A DNA stretch of 31,197 bases from Microcaldota archaeon (GCA_027365815.1 DAHXLV010000009.1:1-31197), one strand, 5' to 3'; shown: positions 21,916 through 29,921, counted from the first letter of the stretch. Made by a program: numbers and translations. The notes: a model not told the origin generated them from the sequence alone.

Positions 21916-22673
21916 ATCTTGATGTTTCCAATTTCACTGTCAATTTTCGAGAATGCGTCTTCGCTCCAAAGGGTGCGCCTGCCGGGGTTGCCGCCCGGAG
22001 CCAGCATGCCGACCCGTATCCTTTTTAGGCTGCATACGTCCACTCCGGGGATGTTCCTGGCGGCCTTGATTATACCCTTGTCGTTTTCGACGACTATCAA
22101 TACCGATTTTTTGTACAGCCTCTGCTTTGACAGACGGCGCCTCCCTTTCCTTATTTTCTTCTCGCGCCCCCTCTCGATCTGTTCCGATAGCTTTAGGCTG
22201 TTGAGCATCTTTATAACGTCTTTGGTCTTTGACAGGGATTCCATGTTCGAAGATACCACCAACGGTTGTTTTGTGGCGGCTATGGCGCTCCTGATCGCCT
22301 TCTGGTACTCTTTTGCGTTTATCCGCTCTATGAGCCTCTTCTCGATGAGGTGCGGGTGTGCCCTCTTTCCCTTTACAGATGACGGTATCCTCCTGACCTT
22401 TCCCTGCGCACCGCCGCCTAGCTTCTCCCTGGGCCTTATGGCGATTCCCATATGCCTGCCGGTCCTGTATGAATTCATCGCGCCATAGTACCTGGCGGTG
22501 GTCTGCATGCCTGCCAGGACATAATGCCCCTGCGGCTGCAGCTTGAGCGTGTTTTCGGCGATGACCGCCCTGGCTATCAGGTCTGGCCTTACCGCCTCAG
22601 AGAAAGCCGATGGCAGCGCTATGGGTTTCAGCGTCGTGCCGTCCGTATTCAAAACGTTTGTGCTTTCCATCAT
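21912..22673 (-). CDS. rpl4: 50S ribosomal protein uL4
   Basis: 253 residues, archaeal uL4 length. Contains the tunnel-lining loop region GAQGKVRRIPSSVKGKRAHPH and IERGREKKIRKGRRRLSKQ. Two ATGs (22673, 22670) overlap the uL3 stop, so translation is coupled. C-terminal APGGNPGRRTLWSEDAF is a family feature. Confidence 0.96.
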   Translation of the reverse strand: MMESTNVLNTDGTTLKPIALPSAFSEAVRPDLIARAVIAENTLKLQPQGHYVLAGMQTTARYYGAMNSYRTGRHMGIAIRPREKLGGGAQGKVRRIPSSVKGKRAHPHLIEKRLIERINAKEYQKAIRSAIAATKQPLVVSSNMESLSKTKDVIKMLNSLKLSEQIERGREKKIRKGRRRLSKQRLYKKSVLIVVENDKGIIKAARNIPGVDVCSLKRIRVGMLAPGGNPGRRTLWSEDAFSKIDSEIGNIKI

Positions 22674-23641
22674 ATCGCCTTGCCTGTGGCCGCCAGGTAT
22701 GTCACCTTTGGCTCCTTTACTCCCTTGGCGTCCATATTATCTATCGACTTCCTTATCCTTACCATTCTTTTTGCAGGCCCGGGGATCGAGCCGTCTATGA
22801 GTATGTAGTCGGAGACGACATTGCCGTAATTTATGTATCCTGATTTTGGGTTGACGTTCTGCGCCTCCTCCTTCTTGCCGATCTTTAGTATGCGTTTGTT
22901 CCTTTCCGTCCTGTAGTTGAACCCTAGCTGGCCGGACTGCGGAACGCTTGGCAGCACCCTGCCCATTCCAAATGCCCCGAGAGTACCTACGTGCCTTACC
23001 TTCTGGGTCGCCTTCCTTGCCAGCCTGGCAACGCCGAATCTTTTTATGACACCCTTCCAACCCTTGCCTTTTGATATGGATATGATGTCGATGTGCTCGC
23101 CGTTCTTGAATAGGTCGTACGGCTTCACTTCCTTGCCTAGCATCTTAGTCGCGTATTCCAATTTCTCTGCTGCGCCCTTCCCCATTATTTGGGCCTCGAA
23201 CCTATCGGCGTGATGCTGTCCTGTTGCGGTCCCTTTCGGGTATGCTGCTATCAACAGGGAGACGCGTGCGTACTTGCTGGCATCCTGCTTCGCCGCGTCC
23301 ACTTTTTCCTTTTCTGCGGTAATTTTCTTCACGCCTGCCCGCTGGGCGGCCGTCTTGTCGTAAAACTCGTTTGCGATCTTCAGATATCCTGTGTTGCGGT
23401 CCTTAGAGTATACCCTTATGCCGTAGACCTCTGTTTGCGGGATCTCTACAACTGTGCATGCCCTGTTTATCTCGGATGCTTTTTGCGACTCCTCCAATAC
23501 GGTCGCATTGGTCATACCCACTTTATAGCCCACCATGCTGGAGAGCGCCGCATCCTTCGTTCCTCTAGGGATAGCGCGCATCCTTGGCAGGCGTCTGTAC
23601 GCCCTGCGCTTCTGCCAATACTGCATAGAGCCTCTAGTCAT
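22670..23641 (-). CDS. rpl3: 50S ribosomal protein uL3
   Basis: 323 residues, archaeal length. Early basic region KRRAYRRLPRMRAIPRGTK, then GYKVGMTNATV and the central GKGWKGVIKRFGVARLARK with GTLGAFGMGRVLPSVPQSGQLG, which is the finger that reaches the peptidyl transferase centre. It heads the S10-type cluster. A TATA element lies at about 23713-23724, with a leader of about 50 nt. Confidence 0.96.
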   Translation of the reverse strand: MTRGSMQYWQKRRAYRRLPRMRAIPRGTKDAALSSMVGYKVGMTNATVLEESQKASEINRACTVVEIPQTEVYGIRVYSKDRNTGYLKIANEFYDKTAAQRAGVKKITAEKEKVDAAKQDASKYARVSLLIAAYPKGTATGQHHADRFEAQIMGKGAAEKLEYATKMLGKEVKPYDLFKNGEHIDIISISKGKGWKGVIKRFGVARLARKATQKVRHVGTLGAFGMGRVLPSVPQSGQLGFNYRTERNKRILKIGKKEEAQNVNPKSGYINYGNVVSDYILIDGSIPGPAKRMVRIRKSIDNMDAKGVKEPKVTYLAATGKAI

Positions 23642-23712
23642 GTTGGCACTTTTGGATCTTGATTTCCGACTGGAAAATCAGCTGCCTTAAATGCAGATAT
23701 ATTGCCTTTGTC

Positions 23713-23724
23713 ATATTTAAATAG
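23713..23724 (-). promoter_or_regulatory. TATA box of the uL3-uS3 ribosomal cluster
   Basis: CTATTTAAATAT on the minus strand, about 77 bp before the uL3 ATG. A second TATA-like stretch (CAATATATC, about 23695-23703) is nearer, so the transcription start is uncertain. Confidence 0.5.
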
Positions 23725-23754
23725 TTTTAGTTAGCGGCTGCGTATTTGCGGAAG

Positions 23755-24321
23755 TCAGCTTCGCAGGTTGGCTTTCTTTGACGGACGCCTCTTCAGGGTG
23801 CCGTACCCTTTCGCGGCTATGCCGCGGTGCGTCCTGCCGCTATATGTAAGCCCGCGGTATGCTCTGCCGCGCTGGGCCAGCAGCCCTGCATATTGGGGGT
23901 CTGAAGCCACCTGTGGGGCATTCCTGTCCAGCAGGATGACCTCGTAGAACCAATCGGACCCGGCCTGCCCTATAAAATAAGAATTGAGTACCTCTGTGTT
24001 GGAGAACCTTCTTGCGGCCCTCTCCTCAGCTATCGATTGTATGGATTTTGATGGGGAGAAGAACCTTCCGCTCTTGGACGGCTTCCTGCCTCCTCCGACG
24101 GTGTCCCTCTTCTTCTTTCCGCCTATTACCCTGACCCTTGCCACAAGCACCCCCTCCTTCGCCTTGTAACCAAGCTCCCTTGCCCGGGCTATGTTGGTGG
24201 GGCCAGGTATCCTGTTGACCGGCGGGTCGGCCCTCCACATCGTTATCCTTGCCTTGTAAATGGGGCTGCGCTCCTTGTACTCGCTTACAAAGGAGCTTTT
24301 CATCTGCTTGTACATGCTCAT
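23755..24321 (-). CDS. rpl15e: 50S ribosomal protein eL15
   Basis: 188 residues. The family motifs MSMYKQMKSS, GVLVARVRVIGGKKKRD, GRKPSKSGRFFSPSKSIQ and the C-terminal RGAKGYGTLKRRPS-type end (AAKGYGTLKRRPSKK) are seen. It is archaeal/eukaryotic specific and binds 23S rRNA. It lies 113 bp upstream of uL3 on the same strand, with uL3 having its own TATA element. Its promoter may be the TATA box at 24376-24385. Confidence 0.95.
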   Translation of the reverse strand: MSMYKQMKSSFVSEYKERSPIYKARITMWRADPPVNRIPGPTNIARARELGYKAKEGVLVARVRVIGGKKKRDTVGGGRKPSKSGRFFSPSKSIQSIAEERAARRFSNTEVLNSYFIGQAGSDWFYEVILLDRNAPQVASDPQYAGLLAQRGRAYRGLTYSGRTHRGIAAKGYGTLKRRPSKKANLRS

Positions 24322-24375
24322 TCGATCACAAACCGCTCATTAAAAAGCGCAGGCGAATATTAGTTTCGTGTCAAG

Positions 24376-24385
24376 CTATAAAATA
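24376..24385 (-). promoter_or_regulatory. TATA box candidate for eL15
   Basis: TATTTTATAG on the minus strand, about 60 bp before the eL15 ATG; CTTTTTAATG at about 24338-24347 is an alternative. The remainder of 24386-24475 holds no feature I can support. Confidence 0.35.
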
Positions 24386-24475
24386 CTTGGTATTGGATGC
24401 TGTGTTATTTTGAGGGTTCTGGGTTGAGGTTGCAAAATAACAAACTTTGACAAACATATTTCAACTTTTCGTTGT

Positions 24476-24488
24476 GTTTAAATATATT
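24476..24488 (+). promoter_or_regulatory. TATA box for TFE-alpha
   Basis: GTTTAAATATATT, centred about 54 bp before ATG 24536. Confidence 0.5.
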
Positions 24489-24535
24489 AATCCCGTATAC
24501 TACTTTAGACTGTCGTTCATGGTCTGGTGTTTATT

Positions 24536-25249
24536 ATGGCTAAAAGCAGGAAGGTCTCTAGAAAAAGTGCGAGAAAGGTTGTTGGTGGAAAGAAGGTCGC
24601 CAAGAAAGCCAGCGCCAAGAAAAGGCATGCCGCTGCAAGGAGCCAGCCGGAGCAGAAGGCTGTTGTTGATGCAAAGGCTGCAAGGCGCGGTTTCATACCC
24701 AACATCGCGCAGCCTGACGAGATAAAGGCAGCTCTGGATTCACTGCTTTCTGACTCAAATTCGCAGTCATTCCTTAGGAAGAATATCAGCAAGTGGGCGC
24801 CTGACGTCCTGAACATGCTGACAACGCCAAAGACCGATGATTACCTGGCAGAGCAGCTTGGTATGAAGATAAATGCTGTTAGGAGGATCCTGAACCTGAT
24901 GCAGGGATACGGGATAACAAATTATTATGTTGCGAAGAACACCAATGGATGGCTCTCTTTCGCGTGGTATGTCAATGCGAGCAAGGTGGCTCCGTTCTTC
25001 GAGTATATAAAGAATGTTTCGAGCAGGAGGACGGTGGTGACCACAGAGTGCAACGATTATTTCGTGTGCGACAGTTGCTACCCGAAGGATAAGTTGATAT
25101 TCACTTTTGATGCGGCTTACGAGGCTGCGTTCAGGTGCACATGCGGCCAGAAGTTTGCCAGAATAAACAAAGACTCTGCAGAGAAGCTTACGTTGGAGCC
25201 TCAAGGAGGCGCGGTTCCTGACGTAGACATCAATCCGAGCATCGCCTGA
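24536..25249 (+). CDS. tfe: Transcription factor E alpha subunit with basic N-terminal tail
   Basis: 237 residues from ATG 24536 (GTG 24527 lies three codons upstream). TFE helps open the promoter with TBP, TFB and RNA polymerase. The winged-helix domain spans about 52-145 (TTPKTDDYLAEQLGMKINAV, then RRILNLMQGYGITNYYV and WLSFAWYVN). A zinc ribbon follows, with CDSC (about 180-183) and CTC (about 202-204); the second knuckle has C-x-C instead of the usual C-x2-C. The first ~45 residues are a Lys/Arg/Ala tail like histone H1 that ordinary TFE lacks. An acidic, Gly/Pro tail ends the protein. A T-rich stretch after the stop (25252-25266) may end the transcript. Confidence 0.85.
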   Translation: MAKSRKVSRKSARKVVGGKKVAKKASAKKRHAAARSQPEQKAVVDAKAARRGFIPNIAQPDEIKAALDSLLSDSNSQSFLRKNISKWAPDVLNMLTTPKTDDYLAEQLGMKINAVRRILNLMQGYGITNYYVAKNTNGWLSFAWYVNASKVAPFFEYIKNVSSRRTVVTTECNDYFVCDSCYPKDKLIFTFDAAYEAAFRCTCGQKFARINKDSAEKLTLEPQGGAVPDVDINPSIA

Positions 25250-25251
25250 TT

Positions 25252-25266
25252 CTCTCTTCTTTTTAT
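25252..25266 (+). terminator. T-rich stretch after tfe
   Basis: CTCTCTTCTTTTTAT just after the tfe stop, a plausible archaeal T-tract terminator; the end also serves as a TATA-like element for the tRNA 35 bp on. Confidence 0.35.
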
Positions 25267-25299
25267 ACTTTGCCGCCAAACATCTTTTGTTTTATTTGT

Positions 25300-25374
25300 A
25301 GCGAGGTAGGGTAGTCTGGAGTGCCCGTCGGGCTCATAACCCGAAGATCAGTGGTTCAAATCCACTCCTCGCTA
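25300..25374 (+). tRNA. Initiator tRNA-Met (CAT)
   Basis: 75 nt. Acceptor AGCGAGG/CCTCGCT, T arm AGTGG-TTCAAAT-CCACT, loop CTCATAA with anticodon CAT. An A1-U72 pair and three consecutive G-C pairs in the anticodon stem (TCGGG/CCCGA) identify the initiator type in archaea. Discriminator A, CCA not encoded. Confidence 0.95.
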
Positions 25375-25460
25375 TTCCACACACGACACTTCAGTTCCGC
25401 TATTCAAAAAGCAACAGAAAATTAAATATTGTCTTTTATATCTTATCTCTCAATATCATA

Positions 25461-25472
25461 TTATATATAAAA
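25461..25472 (+). promoter_or_regulatory. TATA box for the GINS operon
   Basis: TTATATATAAAA centred about 23 bp before the GTG at 25489; supports a leaderless GTG start and fixes the 5' end of the gene. Confidence 0.6.
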
Positions 25473-25488
25473 ACCGCGATTAGCGGAA

Positions 25489-25995
25489 GTGAGGGGTGTC
25501 TTCCTGGCCGAAAATGAACTATCTTATGACATGCTGTGGCAAACCTACCAGAAAGAGAAGAGGTCGAACGAGCTCCAGCTGATACCAAAGACATTCTATG
25601 AGGAAGCCGCAGCTCTGATCGGTGCGCTCAGGTCAAACATTGACGAAGGAGCAACCCAAAAGGAGAACGCCGCGCGCCTCCTTGAAGGCATATTTGAAAA
25701 GAGGAAGCAGAAAATCATGATGTACGCGGCTTACGGCAGAAAGCTTCCAGAGCCAATGCCGCAGCAGGAAGCCGCATTGTACGACGGCGCTGTAAAGATG
25801 ATGAAGGAAAGCACCCTTGACAAGACCAGAAACGGGCCCGCCACGAACCAGCTAAGAGCCATACAGGCGATTCCCGAGATAATACTGCCATCAGGGAAAA
25901 AATTGGGGCCGCTGGAGAAGGACCAGACACTAGAGGTCAAGGACAGGGAAGACTGCATGTTCTTGATGAACAATAACATTTGCAAAGAGGTATGA
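25489..25995 (+). CDS. gins51: GINS complex subunit, Gins51-like
   Basis: 168 residues from GTG 25489, the only reasonable start given the TATA box 23 bp upstream. GINS links MCM helicase to other replisome parts. The N-terminal helical A domain (about 1-110, ending in KMMKESTLDKTRN) is followed by a small beta B domain (about 122-168) with AIPEIILPSGKKLGPLEKDQTLEV, close to the I-P-E-I-V-G-P-D-G-x-x-Y-G-P-F pattern of archaeal GINS. The A-then-B order fits Gins51 rather than Gins23. It precedes eL42 with a stop/start overlap or near overlap, so both are co-transcribed. Confidence 0.75.
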   Translation: MRGVFLAENELSYDMLWQTYQKEKRSNELQLIPKTFYEEAAALIGALRSNIDEGATQKENAARLLEGIFEKRKQKIMMYAAYGRKLPEPMPQQEAALYDGAVKMMKESTLDKTRNGPATNQLRAIQAIPEIILPSGKKLGPLEKDQTLEVKDREDCMFLMNNNICKEV

Positions 25996-25997
25996 TC

Positions 25998-26282
25998 ATG
26001 GAAATGGTAAAAGAGGTAAGGACGTTCTGCCCGAAGTGCAACAAGCATACTGTACACACGGCGAAGCTCTACGCTGGAAAGGCTGAGCGGGGCCTGAGTA
26101 TGGGGACCAGGAGGAGCCAGCGGAAGCGCAAAGGGTACTTCGGCAAGGTAAAGGGCCAGGCCACCAGAATAAAGACCTCAAAAAGGCAGAAGATCCTCTT
26201 GCAGTGCAAAGAGTGCGGCTACACGATCGAGCGTGTGATGGGCACAAGGACCAAAAAGAAGCTCGAGATAAAGGCACAGTGA
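25998..26282 (+). CDS. rpl44e: 50S ribosomal protein eL42 (L44e)
   Basis: 94 residues. Zinc-binding pairs CPKC (about 11-14) and CKEC (about 74-77) frame a basic middle (GTRRSQRKRKGYFGKVKGQ). A GAGGT Shine-Dalgarno sequence at 25987-25991 is 6 nt before ATG 25998; ATG 25992 would overlap the GINS TGA and ATG 26004 is also in frame. The protein sits near the tRNA exit site. In many archaea eS27 follows, but here aIF2-alpha does. Confidence 0.94.
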   Translation: MEMVKEVRTFCPKCNKHTVHTAKLYAGKAERGLSMGTRRSQRKRKGYFGKVKGQATRIKTSKRQKILLQCKECGYTIERVMGTRTKKKLEIKAQ

Positions 26283-26286
26283 ACGA

Positions 26287-27078
26287 ATGGCGCAAGAAGA
26301 GACACCAAGGATAGGATCTCTGGTAATAGCACAGGTGTCGAAGATAACACAGTTCGGCGCTTACTGCAGGCTGCCGGAATACAACAACCTAGAGGTATTC
26401 ATGCCGATACGCGAGGTATCATCCGGATGGATAAAGAACATACGCGAGTTCATACATGAAGGGCAGAACCTCGTATGCAAAGTCACCCTTTATGACAAGG
26501 ATAGGAACACGATAGACGTTTCCCTAAAGAAAGTCACACCGAAAGAGACAAAGGTCAAGATAGGTGCGTACAATCTCGAAAAAAGGCTCGCTGCGCTCCT
26601 GCAGCAGGCTGCCAAGCAGGCAGGCATAAACGGCAAGGATGCACAGCTGCAGGATATACACATAGAGTTTGGAACGTACGCCAACCTGTTTCAGCACGCG
26701 GCCGACAATTCCGAGCAGTTCGAAGCGCTGAAAATACCAAAAAGGCTCAAGGAGGAGATACAGAAGGCTATCGAAGCAAACAGGAAGGAGAAGAAGCACA
26801 CCGTCTCCTACATCGCCACGATACAGACGCACAACACAGAGAACGGAGCCACCGAGCTCAGGGGGCTGCTCGCGGCAGCAGAGCACGAGGGAGTGCAGGT
26901 ATCCTATATAAGCGCCCCGAAATATAGGTTCATAGCGGATGGAAAGGATTATGTAGAGGCGGAAAACAAGATAAAGAAGGCAGAGACAGACATATCAACA
27001 AAACTCAAGAAGGGGATATTTAAGCTGGAGAAGGAGAAACTCAGGAAGGAGAAGGAGGACATCCTGGCGCAGATATGA
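26287..27078 (+). CDS. eif2a: Translation initiation factor 2 subunit alpha
   Basis: 263 residues. The S1/OB domain is at about 8-85 (GSLVIAQVSKITQFGAYCRL, then FMPIREVSSGWIKNIREFI and DRNTIDVSLKKV). It is followed by a helical domain and a C-terminal alpha/beta domain (KYRFIADGKDYVEAE). With beta and gamma subunits it brings initiator tRNA to the ribosome; that tRNA gene lies 0.9 kb upstream. It starts 4 bp after eL42. The last 35 residues are Lys/Glu rich. Confidence 0.96.
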   Translation: MAQEETPRIGSLVIAQVSKITQFGAYCRLPEYNNLEVFMPIREVSSGWIKNIREFIHEGQNLVCKVTLYDKDRNTIDVSLKKVTPKETKVKIGAYNLEKRLAALLQQAAKQAGINGKDAQLQDIHIEFGTYANLFQHAADNSEQFEALKIPKRLKEEIQKAIEANRKEKKHTVSYIATIQTHNTENGATELRGLLAAAEHEGVQVSYISAPKYRFIADGKDYVEAENKIKKAETDISTKLKKGIFKLEKEKLRKEKEDILAQI

Positions 27079-27082
27079 TAAC

Positions 27083-27877
27083 ATGGAAGAGGAACACACA
27101 GTAATAGAATGGGAAAAGGAGGCGAAGCTGAACAACCCGATACTGGTAGTCGGCCTGCCGGGCATAGGAAACGTCGGCAAGCTTGTGGCTGAACACTTAA
27201 AGAATGAGTTTGAAGGCGAAAAGCTAGCGACGCTGTACTCAAACCACTTCCCGCACAAGGTCATAATGCTCAAGAATGGTGGGATAAGGCTAGCAAGCAA
27301 CAGATTCTACTTCATAAAGAGCAGGAAGAAAGGGGGCAACGACATCGTTGTACTGACTGGTGACGACCAGGCAGTGACCCCAGAGGGCCAATACGAGGTC
27401 AATGATAAAATAGTGAGCTTCTTCAAGGACAAGCTCAAGGGAAAATTCATCTACACGATAGGTGGCTACACGACAGGAGAGGCGATAACCGGCACGCCTC
27501 GCGTGTTCGGCAACGCCACCAGCAAGCAGGTCATAGGCACGTTCAAGGGATCGACCGTCATATTCGGCCAGTCAAAGGGCATGATATGGGGCTCGGCAGG
27601 GCTGATTATCGCATTCGCGAAGCACAAGAAGCTGGACGGCGTCTGCCTCATGGGCGAGACTAACTTCGTGGACCTCGATGCGGCCGCAGCAAAATCTGTC
27701 CTCATAGCACTGGCCGACAGGCTCGGGCTAACGATAGACACAAAGAACCTCGACAAGATAATAGAGAAGACAGCGCAGACAATAAAGGAGATAGAGCAGC
27801 AGATGACGGCTTCCTTCCCGGCGCAGCAGGGGGCGCCAGGCTCCCCGCAAGAGCAGCATCCAACCTACATACGATAG
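27083..27877 (+). CDS. PAC2-family protein (proteasome assembly chaperone type)
   Basis: 264 residues. PAC2 features: NPILVVGLPGIGNVGKLVAEHL (split at about 17-38), ASNRFYFI, IVVLTGDDQAVTPEGQYEV, FIYTIGGYTTGEAI and GMIWGSAGLIIAFAK. Eukaryotic relatives chaperone proteasome alpha-ring assembly; the archaeal role is not settled. It starts 4 bp after aIF2-alpha, where Nop10 is often found in other archaea. The C-terminal 25 residues are Gln/Pro rich and look disordered. A hairpin with T tract follows the stop. Confidence 0.92.
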   Translation: MEEEHTVIEWEKEAKLNNPILVVGLPGIGNVGKLVAEHLKNEFEGEKLATLYSNHFPHKVIMLKNGGIRLASNRFYFIKSRKKGGNDIVVLTGDDQAVTPEGQYEVNDKIVSFFKDKLKGKFIYTIGGYTTGEAITGTPRVFGNATSKQVIGTFKGSTVIFGQSKGMIWGSAGLIIAFAKHKKLDGVCLMGETNFVDLDAAAAKSVLIALADRLGLTIDTKNLDKIIEKTAQTIKEIEQQMTASFPAQQGAPGSPQEQHPTYIR

Positions 27878-27915
27878 CCAGGAGAACGTTATCTGGCTAC
27901 CTTTTCTTCCGTTTT
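27875..27915 (+). terminator. Hairpin and T-rich tract after the PAC2 gene
   Basis: TAGCCAG (27875-27881) pairs with CTGGCTA (27893-27899), seven base pairs around an 11-base loop, and is followed by CCTTTTCTTCCGTTTTG. The PAC2 stop codon forms the start of the stem. It marks the likely end of the GINS-eL42-aIF2-alpha-PAC2 operon. Confidence 0.5.
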
Positions 27916-27965
27916 GTGTCTAACAGACAACAAATGTATGCAGATACAAACGCGCACTATGGTCC

Positions 27966-27973
27966 AATTTAAA
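27966..27973 (+). promoter_or_regulatory. TATA box for metK
   Basis: AATTTAAA centred 26 bp before ATG 27996, giving a leaderless metK message. Confidence 0.55.
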
Positions 27974-27995
27974 CCCTTCGAAGAGCATAAGGATC

Positions 27996-29144
27996 ATGAA
28001 ACGATACTTCTCTTCAGAGAGCGTCACAGAAGGGCATCCGGATAAGGTGTGCGATGCCATAAGCGATGCGATACTGGATGCATGCCTGGAGAAGGATCCT
28101 AACAGCAGAGTTGCGGTAGAGACGCTCGCAACTAAAGATTTCTGCTGCATAGCCGGCGAGGTCACGACTAAAGCCGATGTGGATTTCAAGGAGGTGGCCA
28201 GGCGCAAAATACGCGACATAGGGTATACGGACCCGGATTTAGGATTTTCCGACAAATCAGAGATATTGGTCCTGATACACCTCCAGAGCCCTGACATATC
28301 GCAAGGCGTCGATGCGAAAGAGCAGGGCGCGGGGGACCAGGGGCTCATGTTTGGTTACGCCACAAACGAGACCGAGCAGATGATGCCCCTGCCCATAGTG
28401 CTGGCGCACTCCCTAACCGCAAAGCTTGCCGAAGCAAGGAAGAGCGGCAGCATACTGGGCATATTGCCAGACGGCAAAAGCCAAGTAACCATAGCGTATG
28501 AAGGCAGGATCCCTAGGCGGGCGGAAGCCGTAGTGGTATCTGTGCATCACAAGGATTGCGACATCGCAAAGCTGCGCGGAGAGATACTGGAGAAAGTCAT
28601 ACGGCCTGTTATGGGTGCATGGCTGGACCAAAGGACAAAAATATTCATAAACCAGACGGGCAGGTTCGTGCTCGGCGGGCCGGCCGCAGACACAGGCGTA
28701 ACCGGCAGAAAGATAATTGTAGACAGCTACGGCGGCAGGGGCAGGCACGGCGGCGGCGCATTTTCAGGCAAGGACCCGTCCAAAGTTGACAGGTCGGCAG
28801 CTTACATGGCCAGGTATATAGCAAAGAACGTGGTGGCCGCCGGCCTCGCCGAGGAATGCGAGATACAGATAGCATACTGCATAGGGTATCCGCATCCAAT
28901 CAGCGTGCATGTGGGCTGCTTCGGCACAAATAAGGTCCAGCAAAAAGCCCTGGAAGCGTTGATACTGAAGAATTTTGACCTCAGGCCGTCCGCCATAATA
29001 CGGGAACTGGGGCTCAGGAACCCAATATACTCGAAAACAGCAGCATACGGCCATTTCGGCAAAGAGGGCATGCCATGGGAGATGACAGACAAGGCAAACA
29101 TTTTAAGAGGGCAAGCGAGCAATCCCACCAGTAACACAGCGTAA
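27996..29144 (+). CDS. metK: S-adenosylmethionine synthase, bacterial type
   Basis: 382 residues, cytosolic; makes S-adenosylmethionine from methionine and ATP. Bacterial/eukaryotic MetK motifs are plain: SVTEGHPDKVCDAISDA (about 9-25), GAGDQGLMFGYA (about 111-122), DGKSQV, QTGRFVLGGPAADTGVTGRK (about 223-242) and the GGGAFSGKDPSKVDRSAAY loop (about 253-271). Most archaea instead use a distinct archaeal MAT. This is therefore either a lineage trait or a gene acquired from bacteria. tRNA-Gly follows two bases after the stop. Base composition does not obviously differ from neighbours by eye. Confidence 0.96.
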   Translation: MKRYFSSESVTEGHPDKVCDAISDAILDACLEKDPNSRVAVETLATKDFCCIAGEVTTKADVDFKEVARRKIRDIGYTDPDLGFSDKSEILVLIHLQSPDISQGVDAKEQGAGDQGLMFGYATNETEQMMPLPIVLAHSLTAKLAEARKSGSILGILPDGKSQVTIAYEGRIPRRAEAVVVSVHHKDCDIAKLRGEILEKVIRPVMGAWLDQRTKIFINQTGRFVLGGPAADTGVTGRKIIVDSYGGRGRHGGGAFSGKDPSKVDRSAAYMARYIAKNVVAAGLAEECEIQIAYCIGYPHPISVHVGCFGTNKVQQKALEALILKNFDLRPSAIIRELGLRNPIYSKTAAYGHFGKEGMPWEMTDKANILRGQASNPTSNTA

Positions 29145-29146
29145 CA

Positions 29147-29219
29147 GCGCCAGTAATCTAGCCTGGTAGGATCTGAGCTTCCCAAGCTCAATGCCCGGGT
29201 TCAAATCCCGGCTGGCGCA
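29147..29219 (+). tRNA. tRNA-Gly (CCC)
   Basis: 73 nt. Acceptor GCGCCAG/CTGGCGC, anticodon stem TGAGC/GCTCA with loop TTCCCAA (anticodon CCC), T arm CCGGG-TTCAAAT-CCCGG. Discriminator A, no CCA. It starts two bases after the metK stop, so it is probably cut from the metK transcript; its 3' end abuts the stop codon of the convergent DUF92 gene. Confidence 0.95.
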
Positions 29220-29921
29220 TCATATTATCAGGGCAAGCAGCAACGCGCCTACCAAACCGCCGCACACGCTGCATATGAAGTTTGAGGAGAACTTGTTACC
29301 TATGCCCCTCTCTTCAAAATGGCCGAGCACGGAATCGACAACAGTCCCTACAAAGCCGCCTGCGGCTATCGCAATGAGCGCGTAGAGCGCAATCCCGGCT
29401 GGCTGGGCAATGGGCACCCCTGTTCTGAAGACTATGAAAGAGAAAGGCACAGCCACCAGCAGCGCAGCGAATAGACCGGCGGCGAGGCCGAACGTGGTGA
29501 TCCCCCCTGAAGCCCCCTTCTTAACGTTCTTCAGTGTAAACAGGTCCTTCGGCTGGCCGTCAAGCACCCCAAGCTCGCTGCTGAACTTGTCTGAGGTCAC
29601 AGCCGCTACGCTGGCACCGAAACCTGCGAGCCCGGCAATTGCCCAGACCGCAGAGCCGTTCAAGGCGCCAACAAAGAATACAAATGTGAAGATGAGCGGG
29701 CCTGTACCGTTCGATATCACATTGGCTATGCTCCTGCTCTTCTGGTAAACACCCAGGGCCCTCTTCCTCTGCCTGCCTGCATTGGTGACCAGCGCGGAAA
29801 GCAGCAAAAAGTAGAGCATGAACGCTAAGAAAAGCAGGCTGAAGTTCCCAAACAGCAGGAACAAGAATGCCAGTGCCAGCGCAGCCACAACGCCCTTTAT
29901 GTCGAGAGTAAGGAAGCCCAT
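29220..29921 (-). CDS. DUF92/TMEM19 membrane protein (VTE6-like)
   Basis: 233 residues with about six membrane helices. DUF92 features are seen: TSDKFSSELGVL (about 109-120), KKGASGGITTFG (about 134-145), VGTVVDSVLGHFEERGIGNKFSSNFI (split at about 190-215). Plant VTE6 of this family phosphorylates phytyl phosphate; archaeal members are likely isoprenoid or polyprenyl phosphate kinases, but this is not shown here. A TATA-like element at about 29940-29949 precedes it. Its possible partner, a VTE5-like kinase, is encoded 18 kb away. Confidence 0.85.
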   Translation of the reverse strand: MGFLTLDIKGVVAALALAFLFLLFGNFSLLFLAFMLYFLLLSALVTNAGRQRKRALGVYQKSRSIANVISNGTGPLIFTFVFFVGALNGSAVWAIAGLAGFGASVAAVTSDKFSSELGVLDGQPKDLFTLKNVKKGASGGITTFGLAAGLFAALLVAVPFSFIVFRTGVPIAQPAGIALYALIAIAAGGFVGTVVDSVLGHFEERGIGNKFSSNFICSVCGGLVGALLLALII

